Source: Carallia brachiata | Lineage: Eukaryota; Streptophyta; Magnoliopsida; Malpighiales; Rhizophoraceae | Length of the DNA stretch: 64,000 nucleotides | Assembly: GCA_021464245.1 (NCBI GenBank) | Contig: JADCRB010000065.1 | Coordinates: 628,689 to 692,688 of the forward strand | Direction of reading: 5' to 3' | Part shown: piece after piece, positions 12,829 to 26,400 of the stretch | Layout of the letters: each line of letters opens with the position of its first letter | How positions within the stretch are numbered: the first letter of the stretch is position 1 | Notes under the pieces: model-generated | The model's input: only the letters and a program-made list of their open reading frames with translations | Told to the model about the DNA's origin: nothing | Database searches by the model: none | Position numbers and translations under genes: made by a program

Positions 12829-13452
12829 TGTTGTAAATTATTATTATATTTTAAAAGGTTAATTATCACGTATATGACTTGGTCAAACTAGTCGTTATAT
12901 GACCGTTGGACTAACCGTTTTATGACCGTTGAACTAGCCGTTATTTGACCGTTATTTAGCCGTTACTTGTTATTATGTATTTAACTGTTACTAGCCGTTA
13001 TAATTTATTGGAAACTTTATTCTTACTTATGAGACATAAAACTATACCTATTATAAAAAGACCATCCATCTTTCAAGTGGCTATGAGAAGTGTGAGAATA
13101 TTTTCTCCTTTATCTATACATGAGAGGCTTATGCTGCTGGTTTAGTCTAGAAATGAAACTGTTTCTGTCACCTCACTATTTGAAGTGCACATTAGTGGGA
13201 AGGTCTGTCGTATCCTGGGAGAAATAGCCGCTGCGACCTACTGCACTGAGACTACATGTCTACGGGGGCGGAAACTATCCTTAAGGACAGTGCATATGCA
13301 CGCTTCAGACATGATATCTTTTTCTTCTTTAATTTTATTTATTTATTTAGTAATGTGTATTTATATATTTCATTGATTGTTCAACATCGTTAACTTTGTT
13401 CTTAATTTATTTATCTAAATTTTATATCTATTTTTATTGATAATTTCCAATA
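12829..13452 (+). repeat. 3' LTR of the Copia-type element
   Basis: 624 bp, nearly identical to 8292-8915. The polypurine tract lies directly upstream. The terminal CA has become TA, and the target duplication TATCG follows at once. Confidence 0.93.
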
Positions 13453-14540
13453 TATCGGAGGAACGCAAATCCTCTAGGTCTGTTTGCCATTTTGTCCATC
13501 ACCAGATTCACTGCAATGTAACAAGACAATTCCGTAAGAGAAGCCAGAGCGTACAATGAAGAGATAAGGCACACCAAATACCCCGGAGCAATTAAGCAGG
13601 CTCACCGAGGCACCAATGTATCCAATACTGTTCTCACCTTCAACAAGCCGGCCAAAATTTTGGAAAGCATTTCGCAAACTCTCTTCAGTGGTTCGAAAAG
13701 ACAGCCCTGAATTGAGAAAGACCAAAAGTTATGTTGCAGCTATAGGATGAAGGCAGTGGAAAATTTACACCGCTCAGTCTTGCGCCAAGCAAGCAGCATA
13801 CATTGCTTTTCATAAGGACATTTTCCCATCACTATACAATACAACAAAAGAAAAATTTTTAAAAAAACCGAAAAAAAAAAGGGCAAAGGAGGATATGTGG
13901 GCCTCCTTGGCTGCAAGTAAAGTGATCCATAAATGCTTAACAAATAGATTTATAGAAGTGTCACAGTATACGAGACTCTCACATTAAATAATATACAACA
14001 TTATTTTCACGAAAAAAATTGTTTTCCTAACTCAAATTTATGAGCATTATGCCATTATATTCGGCTCATCTTTCCGATAGATTTATATTACATTTGAAAA
14101 AATGTGTCTTTAGTATCTTTAACTTATTTGTTTAATGAGCAAAGCGCAATATCATAAGCCATTAATAACAGATGAACACACAAAATAATAATAAATAAAT
14201 AAATAAGGAGAAATGGCAAACCGCTGACAAAAAGTTTGGTTTTGGGTTTGGGAGGAGGAGAAGAAAAGGAAGAAGAAGAAGAAGAAGAAGAGGTGTAGGC
14301 GGCCAACACGAAGCAATTGTCTTCTTCGCGCCGTCCCCTTCTTCCAATTCGAATACCACTCCAAATTATTTTATTGCTCCTGCCGCAGACGCCGCCGCCT
14401 GACAGCGACAGTTGGGACGAGTCAGGTACTCGTTTCCGCCATGGCTCTGCTGGGCTCCGCCTCCTACTACTTCGAGCTATGGTCTCTATTTTAATGGAGG
14501 AGAGAGAAGCAGCAACTGCTAAAACTGCGCTGCCTGCCAT

Positions 14541-17313
14541 TTTTCCAGAAATCTTTTCCGGGAAGGAAAATGGGCATAATCAGGATTACTTGAATTTGTT
14601 TTTCCGTAAAAAGTTTATTTTTATATACATACTCTCTCGTACGTGATATACATATAAAATAATTTTTTATAATAAACTTAATTATTTATATAATAATATT
14701 TATTATTTGTATAATAAAAAAATAAAAAATTATATATTAATTTTTTATATTATATTTTAATAATTTTATTATAAAAATAAATAAATTTGTTATAATATAT
14801 ATATCAAATATAATAAAAAAATTATAAATACCAGCCTTTTTTCTTTCCTAAAGTTCAATTGGATTTTATGCTTGTTGGGCTAAGCGGTTTTGCCCATGTG
14901 TTGGCGGCCGGCCCGGCCCAAAATTCTGTTTCGGATGGTCGCAACTGCCCACGATGGCTTGAGATGGTCAGCTTGATCCCACCGGTGAAAAGATGGGATT
15001 GGAAACACGCATGAAAAAAAACTATCTAATTACACCAAAAAAACGGAAAAAGAAAAAAAAAAAAAAACTGTCTAACAATATTTATGGTCCGTTTGGGTGG
15101 GGAAAAATAGTGGGAAAAGAATACCAACAGAAAGAAAATAGAGAATTCAAGAAACTTTCTTTGCTTAGAATAAATGTGCACAGAAAATAAATCGGTTTTT
15201 ACTTATTGTCCCACCAACAAACTCTTTGACCAATCTAAAAAAAATAAAGAAGTCAACTTGTCACATATAGAATTACGAGATTACCCTTATTTCGAGTCCA
15301 TCAACTTTTTGCTCTAAACATAAATTTGAGGGGTAAAACTGTCATTTAAGGATATAAAATTTACTTTCCCCACATTTTCTTACTATAGTTAAACAACAAT
15401 TTTACTTTCTTACTATTTTATTTCTCACTTATTTTTAACTTATCAAAATAATATTTTTTTTTATCATTTTCTTTCTTATTATTTTCTATTAGGCAGCACA
15501 ACACTTAATAGTGTGTTTGGAAAGCTTATGAGAAAAGAATTATAAAGAAAATTTCAGAAATCGAGATGTTTCTCTTTGTTTTGCAACTCATGAGAAAGTG
15601 ATTAGAAAATGTGTCAGAAAAAATGTGCCAAACGGTTTGGAAAAAATAAATTTATATAAATATAATAACCAAATAATCTCTATTTGTTCAATTATTTATA
15701 AAAATATTTTATAATTTTAACTTATTATTTAGTCTTTTGTACAATCGTTCTTGTAATTTTACTCTATATTTTTCTTTCTTATTATTTTTCTATAAAATTT
15801 AAACATAAAATTTTACTTTTTTATTATTTTTTCACAAGTCACAACTTTCTTTTCTTATAATTTTTTTCTTACAATTTTTTTTCATAAACTCTCATAATCC
15901 AAATAGACCATAGAGTATACGGATGAAGTCAAAAAAAAAAATTTAAGGGAACAAATTTATACTATAAAGTAAAAATGGTGCAAACACAACTTAAAGAAGT
16001 ACAACACGTGGGCAAACTAGCACGAAAAATAGGCAAACTATCACAACTAATGGAGGCAAACTTAATATTACACGATAAAAATAGTTCACAACAAATTTGC
16101 CCCCTTGCCATAAGGTGCCTTCGTCCTTGCTAAAGTAACAAAAAAACACAAACTAATTATATACTACCTAATCTTACAAATAAATGAAATTAAATACAAA
16201 CAAATTATTGTATTACTTTTTTGTTGTTCCCATGTTTCTCTCCATGTGTTGATATGTATTCTTTTGAATATTTTCACACAGTTTTGTCTTTGAGTAGGTG
16301 ATTATTAAGATAATATTTAGCATACTAATTATGTATTGATTGAGAAAAGTTAGGCAGTAATACTTAAAAAGTAACACAAAAACAACAAAAAAATGTATAA
16401 AAATCATGTTTCGTTTGATCTTATAAATAAATAAAGTTGAATATAAAAAAATTAATTTATACCCTCTATTGTGCCTACAATATTGTTCAATAATGTAGTG
16501 TTGTTGTAATAGAATAAGGTCTCCTTCTATCAAATTATTATTATTATTATTATTATAAGACCCATTAAAAATCCGAAGTGGAATAGAAGCTATAATCACT
16601 AGATATAGACTCGTTTATTTATATATCAAATTATTTAATTGGGATGAGAATTTATACGCGAATCTCATTCGTATAAAATACCTCCCAACTAAAATGAAAA
16701 ACAAAATAATAAGAGCTCGAGTCTTTTCTTTTTCACATTCGACTTTAGATTAGCTATCAAAAGAACGCATGATAAGAGCATTCATCAAATCGTTTAAGTT
16801 GCTTACTCGACTAAACAACTCAATTCAATTTAAACACACTAAACCACAAAAAATTGTATTAATGGGATTTTTTGTTAAAAACCATAACAAACAAGTGACT
16901 TATATTTGGATCGTGTGTTCGAAAATTTAAATCTGCAATCAAATTAAATTATTATTAATATCCAACTTTTTTTGAACACATTACTAATATTCACTTGATT
17001 TATTGCATTATATACAAAATAATTAATCTTTGGTAATTTCGTGCCTTTTTATTTATTTATTTTTATTACAATTTTTAGTTTCGCATATATTATTCTTAAT
17101 TTTTATTTTATATTTTTTGTGTACTCATTATTGTAATTATTCTTTTATGTTACCACGTTCGACATAATAGTTAGGACAAAAGTGCACAAAATTGCCGTAC
17201 CCCATTTGTTCAATCCGTCAATTATAATTTAACTATTTTTTATTTTTTTTATTGGTGAGTTTGGACCGACCCGACCGATAGTCTGAATTGTCCAACGGGG
17301 CATTCTGAAGAGT
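14541..17313. other. AT-rich intergenic region between divergent genes
   Basis: It separates the minus-strand ORRM6-like gene from the plus-strand DHHA1 gene and must contain both promoters. It is mostly A/T with a candidate MITE at 15511-15910 and a TAA/ATT trinucleotide run near 16538-16555. No coding sequence recognised. Confidence 0.5.
15511..15910. mobile_element. Candidate AT-rich MITE with imperfect inverted ends
   Basis: The left end reads GTGTGTTTGGAAAGCTTATG. The right end reversed reads TGGTCTATTTGGATTATGAG and then AGTTTATGAA. The arms match imperfectly over about 30 bases around an A/T interior. Same style as the elements at 4.8, 6.1 and 54.4 kb. Confidence 0.5.
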
Positions 17314-20026
17314 ATGGCGTCGGGACGAGGCGCCGTAAAAAAATCGGCGGCGGCGGCGGCGGTGTTGTATCACTACCCATGCCCAGACGGTGCATTCGCC
17401 GCACTGGCCGCCCATCTTTACTTCTCCGCCACCAGAACTTCCTCCTCCTCCTCCGCTCTCTTCTTTCCCAATCCAGTCTACAGCCCCATCACCTTAGAGA
17501 AGCTTCCGCTCGATCAGCTCACGCACGTTTACCTTCTCGATTTCGTGGGGCCGCCCGGCTTCGTCCACCGACTCTCCTCCCTAGTTGACAGGTGGGTCCG
17601 CTTCGTTTTTCAGTTTTATTTTTTTTCCCATTGTCAATATTTTCCGTTATTTGATGATTGTCATGTGCTGATATCTCCAGTGTGGTCGTGTTGGATCACC
17701 ACAAGACGGCGCTGGAGATGCTTGGCGGCGGCGGCAATGGCCAAATTGCGGTTGCCGGCAATGTTAATAAAGTTATAGACATGAATAGAAGCGGGGCTAC
17801 CATTGCTTTTGATTATTTCAAAGAAAAGCTTTCTGCTTTTACTTGTAATAGCAATAATACCCACCGTATTAATCGCCTAATCAGTGAATTTGAGCGTGTT
17901 AGGCCAATCTTCGAGTACATAGAAGACGGAGATCTTTGGAAGTGGAGACTTGAAAATAGCAAAGCTTTTAGCAGTGGATTGAAAGATTTGAATTTTGAAT
18001 TCAATGTCCAATTGAACCCTTCCTTGTTTGACCAGGTAATTCTTTGTAATATATGATCTCTGTTGCGGAGTTTGGAGGAGAGTCAGACGTACACAGCATT
18101 ACTTTCTCGTAATAAGGTTGTTTCCGTGACTCAAATGGTTTTAGTTTATTGAATTCTGATCAATCAAAAAAGAAACATCTTTAAACAGGCTATGCCTTGT
18201 GAATTTACACCTAGCATTGCTCGAGTTGTTTGCAACTTTGCATCTACTGTATTTAATCTTGCGAATGGTAGATTTATTTTTCTCTTTAGTTTGAGCTAAT
18301 TCGTTTCTCCATCATCATCACGCATTTGTTTTATGAGTGTGCATAGATAATTTGGCCTCCCACATTTGAATCTATATGTGATATCGATGGACAGCACTTG
18401 AAATGCAAAATAGCATGACATTTGGTTGATATTTTTCAGTTACTTTCTTTGGATCTGAAGGCTACCATTAGTCAAGGAATATCCAGTTTATCAAAGAAGC
18501 AAAAGTTAATAGATGACACCCTGGATCAGTCATATGAAATTGCACTTGGGGGTGGAGCTTTTGGACACTGCCTGGTATTATACACATTCTTTCTTATGTC
18601 ATTTTTTAGGAACTTGATGCGTACACCAACCTCAAGAGAGAAAAGGAAAAAATGACGTTAACAAATGAAGGAAATCAGAGTCATAGCCTAGATTGCATAT
18701 TTTTTGTTGTAGATTTTTTTCCTCGAGTACTACCCTAGCAGTGCTATTCACAGGGACCAGTGCCAGAAGTCTTGTTTCTTCAATTTTTTTAAGTAGTCCA
18801 ATTGACTTTCAAATTAGTGTAGCCTTGTCTACTTTTATTAGGTTTTCTTATTAGGTAAGATTTAAATCTTTTTTGCTAATGTTAAGGAATCCAAATTCTA
18901 CAAGAATCATTAGTGTGCAAAGTCTACTTGTATGGGTTTGTGAATTTTTTTGTGAGGAAGTAATGAATGAGTTTTCTGCTCACTAGTAAAAACTAGAGTA
19001 CAATGCTGTCTCTCTCTAGGAGTGATTCTAAACCCTTGTGATAAATATTCTTGTCAGATACGCATTAATCTACTGAAAATACCTAACAATGCATGTTCGT
19101 AGGCTGTTAATGCAGATTCAGTCTCAGAGTTGAGGAGTGAACTAGGACATCAGTTAGCTACCAAGAGTCGTGATCTAAAACTGAGGTTAGTGAATTGCAT
19201 TATTCAAATTTGGTTGTGATGCATTACACAGATTTCATCATGTGCATTTTATTTCTTTCATTTAATTTAATGAGATGTAAATGGACCTAGACAGCATACT
19301 TTTGTCACTTATCTATAATCAGGATTAAAAAAATAGCTTTCTCTTAATAAATGAACCCAAGACTGTATTGAAGGCATTGATGCACAATTTATTCATAAAT
19401 TTCAAGGTCTAGTTTTCTTCAAGGAGATAATGGAGTAGAATCAAAGGAGCCTAGTTTGTTTTCATTGTGGAGCTTGATATGCAACTTGAAGTTAAAAAGT
19501 GTTCTATATGGAGATGAGGTTATGGGATTGCCTTGCGTGCTTCTTAATATTTTTCTATGCAGATCACAACATATTCGCTTTCTTCGTCCTCCGCTTAATT
19601 GAATTGGTTTAATCCTCTGGTGGATTTTCTTCAATTTGTTTAGTTTCCATAACTTCTCTTCCATATCTTTGACTGTCTTCATATCTGCTATTTAAATCAT
19701 GTTTCAATCATTGGGTTTCGTTGAATAATATAGGGCCATCGGAGCTGTTGTTTATAGATTAGAGGAGCTTGAAAATGATCAATTGCTGAAAATTAGTCTG
19801 AGAAGTGTGGAGAATGAAGACACGACATCCATATCACGGGTAGGACATAATCTATAGACAAGCTAAATTTTGCAAAATTGTGGTTGAATGTTTATGTGCT
19901 GAAATGTGCTTGCTGGTGGATTAACAGGAATTTGGTGGTGGTGGACATAAAAATGCTAGTTCCTTCATGATATGTTCTGCAGAATTCAGAGATGGAAGGT
20001 TGACAAAACAGCTTCACTGTAGGTAA
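17314..20026 (+). CDS. DHH/DHHA1-type putative phosphoesterase
   Basis: Six exons, all GT-AG and in phase: 17314-17591, 17681-18035, 18440-18574, 19103-19185, 19734-19839, 19928-20026, encoding 351 residues. The start ATG gives MASGRGAVKKS followed by an Ala run. DHH-superfamily signatures are visible: YHYPCPDGAFAALAAH (about residues 19-34), LLDFVGPPGF, the DHH triad in VVVLDHHKTA (about residue 95), and the C-terminal DHHA1 glycine motif FGGGGHKNASSF. Members of this superfamily hydrolyse phosphodiester or pyrophosphate bonds using Mn2+. The substrate of this plant branch is not known to me, and I assign none. There is no obvious transit peptide beyond the Ala-rich start. The frame is intact throughout. 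The last codons read CATTGTAGGTAA-like sequence, so an extra 3' splice form is conceivable. Confidence 0.9.
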
Positions 20027-23000
20027 ACATAGGGATGTTATGAAAATCTATTTATTAGCAAAGCTGGCGCTAAGGTGGTTATAATCAGTAATTACTGTGG
20101 CACCTCTATTCATTCATTTGTTTGAAAAGGCTTCCAATAAAGTCTAAATAAATTTTGTCCTAAAAATTACTGGCTTTACGTACAACATTAATAACGAAGT
20201 AAGAATCTCAAGTTTCCAGACTTGGTCCGTTTGCACAGAAATGGAGGATGAAATTGGGGACCACATGCCCTTAAATTTCACCAATCTCCATTTATCAATC
20301 ACTGGGGATCTGTAATGTTGATAAATTATGGGGTCATTTTCTTCATCTGCCAAGCAAGTTGCATTCATTATACGGTATGTTTCTTTCAACTTTTCTAATT
20401 CACACCACTGGTTAATTAATTTGTGCAATATTCTTCTTCTTTTTTTTGTCTCCTTTTGTTGGCCTATTGACCGGTGAGTTATATAATGAGAGTAAAGGCA
20501 GTTTTTTCTATTATCATAAACATCACATTTCATTTTCAAGGTTAGAAACTCAAAGATATGAGTCTAAAATCTTAACCATTGAGTGACCGCGAAGAACTTT
20601 ATACAATAGTTGTCTTTTAAGCGGATATGCATATTTTTGTGCAATTCCAGTTGTCGATCGGATCCATATGATGAGAAGTATAGTACCATTCCGTTTGAAG
20701 CAAGGCATTTAATTTATCCTGAGATGACAAGAAATCTTTGCTTGGGCCAATCTTCGCATTCTTTGCCTATTTTTCAGTAATATTTCCATGTGATACTTTA
20801 TAAGCACTAACAAGCAAAAATCCCCATATATTCTTTCAAGCGCTCTTGAATGGAGACGAGGAAACTAAAAAAAGTGTGGCAGGACTACATGGGTTCTTTG
20901 GACTTCGCAGAGAGAGATATTGCATTGCAGTAATGGTTCCCTAGTGAATGCTTCAATAACTAACACTGCATATAAGATGAGCATTCATGAGTCGATCCAG
21001 AACCACTGGTAGCCACATTTGCAAGTAACTTTGAATTGAGGCAAGGCAGTAAATTGAGTTTGTACTGCTTTTGCATTTTGGTATGATTGGATTGATAAAG
21101 AGTAAAGGGTCATTCTTTCTTTGATTTTTATCATTGTGTCTTTTTAGTGTTTGAAGCTACGAAACTGGAAATCGAACTCATTATTCCGATGTTCTATCAT
21201 TGTAAGTTATTCAAGTTCGAGCTGATTTGAAATAAAAAATAAATAAATAAATAAATAAAAATAAAGTTGCAAAAATCAGAGATTAATGCTACATATATTT
21301 CTGATACCAGCAAATCTGATGAATGGTGGCAAATTAATGGCTCCCTGGCGTTGAGCAAGTGTTCAGCAGACATCTCCTACAGTTATAATTTGATACCAGA
21401 TATATCTATATTTGCTTGCTTAAATTCATAATCATTCTATTAATTTCACCTTTATAAAACTTGCCCATTCTGACAGGGCTGCCATGCTTGTGATCCGGAT
21501 TGATATGTAACGCATGCAATGATGCAAATGCTCAAAATCAAGAACTTTACAAGTGATCCAATCAAATTGCACTAGGATTTAAAACTGTTGGACCAAGGAT
21601 CCATTTGAATTGAAATGGTTGAAAATATGTGCTTTTAATTATGAAGGTTCTATAATTCAAATCTTAATCATCTTCCTCGCATGACCCTCTTCTTTAACGA
21701 CGGACTACTATCTTTTCTATATATTTAAAAAAAATTATTATACTACAGGGTCAATATACTTACAACAACATTTTTTAATTGTTAAAAAAAAAAAGAAATT
21801 GTTGGGCGTTTGGATCGTCTTCACAATTCATCATTGTTTTGAAAACCCGGCGTCGTTCGTTCCAGCGGAAAGCCGAAACCGTAGGTCCGTTTCGATCATA
21901 ATTCACAAGAGTCAAAAGAAAGAAAAACCGGTCAAAAAAAGGTGGGTTGAACCGGAAAAATGGGAAAAAACGGAAAAAAAAATGAAAAAATTTGTTTAGT
22001 TCATGATCCGACAAATTTTGACTTTAAAATACCAAAAAAAGTAATTTGATTCTTAAATTTTATCCTATTTATAATTGAGTCTTACATTTTATGTAAACTT
22101 GCAATTGACTCATTTTAAGTAAACTTGTAATTGAAATATTAAAACCAGAATTTAATGTATAATCAGTCTCTCTATGGTTCTTTTTCTTAATATTTTTAAA
22201 TTTGACAACTCAAAATGATCTTCAGCCAAAATATATCATTTATAATATATATATATATAACGGTAATCCGCAAACTAAAGAACAAATTAACCTTTGAACC
22301 GCAAACTTCACTTAATAAATTGAACCGGTTAATCCTTGATCCTTAAATTTTTATTGTTTCAATTATCGATCTGATTTTGACTCTAGTCGTCATCAAGTCA
22401 CTTGTTAATGACTATCTAAGACCAATATTAGACAAATGGAAATGAAAAGGTATGCTGCGTTGTGTAGATCACTACCACCAACTAAAGAACTAATAATATT
22501 AATTGGTCTGCTTCGAGGTTCAAATGTTTTGGTAATTTTGAGATGATAAAATGGTCCACATCGATGACGGGTTCTTGCCTTCAATGGAATCTAGAATACC
22601 TATTGGTCCCAATTCCAAAACCCATTTTAGTTAAAGACTTGACAAATCCTTTCAAGGCTAATGCAGATAAATTTGATCTTTTGGGTTCGGTCACTTTTAC
22701 TCCAAATTTGAGAAAAAGCTTGGCCGTGGGGGCGTGGAGCCCAACATTGATGGCAATATTTAGATATCCAAAACCGTCTCAATGACTGCCCCACTTCCCC
22801 ATGAATTTCAACCTCAAGCTGTATCTTCATTGACACACATAACACACATTTAATAGAAAGTGTAAGACAGAAAAAAGGATACATTTTTAGCAATGAGTTG
22901 AAAAATAATCAATGATAGATTTATAAGCAAAAAAGGTCCATGAACAGAAGTCAATACCCGAACCACACATTCTTTTTCTTTCTTGCTGTGAAAGTAAAAA

Positions 23001-23408
23001 TTAAAAAACAATTAGACGAACCCCATCAGCAGGAAACACGTCTGTATGGTGCGTTCTTGACTCCCCCTTTGTAAAAATGACCAGAATACTGCTACTTTTC
23101 CTGAGGTAAACTTTTTCCCAGAAACCGAAAAAAGGGACTTGCAGTTACTAACATAAAATTTAGTTGGTGTAGGGCTGTAATGAAGGTTTGGCAGCAAAAT
23201 CAGCAACAGCAGCAGCAGTAAATAAGACCACCTCCAACCCCTCCTGCTCTTGATGAGAGGGCATTCAAAGTCCCAACTAACCCTGAAACTTCTTCAGCAT
23301 TGAATACCACCAGCCCCATATGAGACTGAACTTCTCTGATTTCCCTATTTAAAGACCTTTAGAGAAGTAGAAAAACAGTTGTGCTGTAGTAAAAACCGAT
23401 TCGGAACA
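20027..23408. other. Intergenic region between convergent DHHA1 and HDG11 genes
   Basis: The first several hundred bases are probably the 3' UTR of the DHHA1 gene, and the last about 200 the 3' UTR of the HDG11-like gene. In between is AT-rich DNA with an (AAAT)n run near 21235-21262 and an (AT)n near 22240-22258. No gene recognised. Confidence 0.5.
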
Positions 23409-26400
23409 TCAGGAACTAGGACAATTCAAGGCTGTCTTAATTTGCTGGACAGTCTTGCCAATAAGGTCATTAACCGTGGTTACTGACTCCATGTTAAGCT
23501 TAGCTGATGGCAAGCTGCTTACTAATATTTGGAACGCCACTGTAATTAGCGAACCGGCGGACCTAGCCATGCTTCCCTGAGTGTTAGAGCTTGTCGATGC
23601 ACCGTCCCCGTGGTCTAGACGGCCATCGGGTGAAATGGCAAACCCCGATGGCAGTACGAATATACAAGAAGGGTCTTCCCCACTCATTGCTATGTTGATG
23701 GAAGGTAGATCGACTGGGGAATAGACTACAAGCGAACCCGATGTATCTGTACAGCTCTCTTGCAGTATTAACATGTTGTTCTGACCAGTATTAAAGGCCT
23801 AACATAGAATCCCATAGTGTCATTAATAACTCTAAATGTCTGCAGTCCAATTTAGAAATACCATACTTGATACTGAAGGTGAAAAAAAAAAACCGAAAAG
23901 GAAATAAATTGGAGAACGAAACTACAATAGACTTACTCGAAGAACAGATATGCAGTTACCAGGATGTGACCCATTTGCAATATGGGCAACTTCTTGCACA
24001 GCATTGCCACTGGAGAGGACATCCCACTAAAAGAACAAGAATCAAAAGCTAAGGCATTGTTGCAGAAACAGCGTGAAATCTAATAAATGAAACAGTAAAA
24101 ATGAACTCATCAACTTTGCAATGAATCATTCCAATTTGAGCTTTCAACTTATATTACCTGAGGACGCGTTCTTTCATCCTTGAAGAAATTGAACACTCTT
24201 TGTGGAGAAATTGGAAGCCAAAAGGTAGTAGCTGCACTTAAAACTGCACCATTGGGTTGGCTAGGATCCGATGATTTATGAAGGCTCACTCGGACTCCAA
24301 CTTCATTCAACCCAGAAAGTGTGGTCCATCGGTGACTGCTAGACGTGCTGATGCTAGCACAGAAGTTGTTAATCATTCTTTGGGAAAGTTTCATCATGCT
24401 TTTCTTTCCCTCAGGCGATGGTATTACTGAAAAACATGTAGAAAAATAAATTCATGACTTCAGAATCAAAACAGTGCCCCAGCATATAGTGGTATAATTA
24501 CCTCCACCAAGATCCCGAGTTGAAGGGCCTGACACCATTAGACATGCAAACCTTTCGCACATTCTCTGCAGGGTAGCAAGCCATCGTTCAGCCCCCAAGG
24601 CCATTCCACTATAGATGAGATCTCTATAAAGCCGATGAATTGGGGTTTTATCTTCTATTTCCACATGTTCAACCCAAGTAACCTGCATTCATATATAGAA
24701 CAGTACAGAGCATAAGTTTTGCTGCAACTTTCTTGACTTGTAGCATGAAGAGACCTTGGTTGCAGATAATAAACAGCTAAAAAGGAATATAACAACCCTG
24801 GAGTATCCATTTGGCATATCCTGAATAAAGCACCCAGAAGGAAGCCTACGAGATTGGCATTGAGAAGCGAATTGTGGAAGATCATAGGAAACATCAACAA
24901 TTGCCCATAAGCCTTGCTCAATTTGCTGACAATAACGGAGAATACAGAATTCCCGAGTTGGAACCAGCGGTGATAGCACCTGCAGCTCTTCATACATCTG
25001 CAAAAGGCACCATCCAATAACAAATGACAATAACTTTTTGGAACAGAATATCAAAGCCTAGAACAATTTCTTTAAGAACTCTTCATTTTAAAAAGAATTG
25101 AAGTACCAGCTTCAAAGAACCACTATGACTAGCCAACATCCCAGATGAAATTACTTCAATTGTCTTTGTCGTGGCAACAATTGTGGGAAATAACTCAAGC
25201 CATTTGCTCTACAAACTCCAATTATTGATAAGTCAGATAAATCCTTAATCAGTAAACAATTCAGGGGCCAAAAAAATAAATATAGCATCAGAAAGTAAAA
25301 GCACTTACTGAATCCATAAACATGTCAACCAATGCCAGACCATTCATGATGACAACTCCTGAATCTCTTGAAGCTTCAATTCGAACATTTGGATTCTTCA
25401 ACTGACTGCCAGCCCGAGGAAAAAGTCGTTGGTAGCTGTCGAGGTTAAGGACTTCCCTGCCATCAGTGGATGATTTGATCCACAAAGGTTCATTGGATTG
25501 CATAAGCCTTAACAATTCTTCCATAGCATTTGCAGCAACATCAGCCATGAGGGACTTATCCATGTCAGATATGCCTAGTGGCTGAAAAGGCAAATTTGAA
25601 GCACAACTAACTGGAAGAAGTTCAAGATCAAGATCAAGGGAAGGGCCACCACCAAATCCGTGGCCCCCAAAACTCCCCATCGATAAATCTAATGAAGAAA
25701 TATGGATGGGTTGCACCGGAGGCAGCTGGGAAATTGGCCTCCCAATATATTTGGCTGCAATGCTGGAAACTCTATCAAGCTGAAGAAAAGAGAAAAGACA
25801 CTAATTTCACAACAATAACGAATACGAGATAATGAGAATTCCTTGGAAAAGCGCATAATGACAAAAGGAAAACAGATGGTGAACTCAAAAACATGCAAAC
25901 CTCTTCTTTCAAATGGGCATTCTCCATTCGAAGTTTGTGTTCATCAAAGTAGGAATCTTCCGTCACAGGAGGACCCCCACAAGACGGGCAGACGACATTT
26001 TTGAGTGCCTCCCTAATGGCTATGTTCTCACATCGGATCTTATCATTCTCTGCTCGAAGAACACGGTTATCATCTCTTTCATGCTGGGCCTAAAATCGAA
26101 TTCCAAGCACAAAGAACACAACTTTTACTGTCACTAAACAAAATTGGCAGATAAGCAAATATAAACCGATGAAAAAAGAGAGACTTTCACCTTCATCTGA
26201 GTCCTCCTGTTTTGGAACCAAAACTTGATCTGGCGTGGTGATAGTCCCAACTCCCTGCTTAACAGTGACCTTTGTTTCTCGTCCGGGTGCGGACATTCCT
26301 TGAACAAACTTCATTTTTTGTCGGAAAGCAGACAAAAAGAATCCAACAAAAAAAAAAAAAAACAACAACAAGCCATAAACCCCATCATCATAAAAATATG

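Larger units (their letters stand above)
8292..13452 (+). mobile_element. Copia-type LTR retrotransposon inserted in an RRM coding exon
   Basis: Two direct repeats of 624 bp (8292-8915 and 12829-13452) begin TGTTG. The left ends CAACA and the right CAATA. The element is flanked by a perfect 5-bp target duplication TATCG at 8287-8291 and 13453-13457. A polypurine tract (AGCGGGGGAT) abuts the 3' LTR, giving plus orientation. The interior of about 3.9 kb has no intact gag-pol. Decayed Copia RNase H-like phrases occur around 11,880-12,330, for example VEANWLRMN, then GNPTYVIGDP. No initiator-Met-tRNA primer site (TGGTATCAGAGC) follows the 5' LTR. The LTRs differ by about four substitutions and a few small indels by eye, so insertion was recent although the coding part is dead. 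That points to mobilisation in trans. Confidence 0.93.
7237..14540 (-). pseudogene. ORRM6: Organelle RRM-domain protein (ORRM6-like), split by an LTR retrotransposon
   Basis: Single-RRM RNA-binding protein resembling plastid ORRM6, whose family acts in organelle RNA editing and metabolism. Exons on the minus strand: 14540-14222, 13706-13638, 13510-13453 continued at 8286-8238 after the insertion, and 7311-7237 (TGA at 7239-7237). With the insertion removed, phases close perfectly to 570 nt, 189 residues. The N-terminus (about 90 residues: Ala/Ser/Arg-rich, then a poly-Ser tract) fits a transit peptide. The RRM follows, with RNP2 KLFVSGL at the exon 1/2 junction and RNP1 RGFAFLRY in exon 3, then KFLDGRVIFVE and a short basic tail. 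The retrotransposon enters the Tyr codon that ends RNP1. Reading into the element adds only a few codons before TAA, so the allele as assembled loses the second half of the RRM. The name rests on similarity recalled from memory; the RRM identity is firm. Confidence 0.85.

Noticed and set aside
16213..16599. 128-codon minus-strand open frame with an Asn run
   Set aside because: Arises from an ATT/TAA microsatellite and AT-rich DNA; no motif.
20144..20539. 131-codon minus-strand open frame downstream of the DHHA1 gene
   Set aside because: No domain, no splice context and AT-driven residue content; it lies in a probable 3' flank.
22543..22893. Overlapping open frames on both strands
   Set aside because: No recognisable motifs, and no upstream or downstream exons in frame; treated as chance or old repeat.
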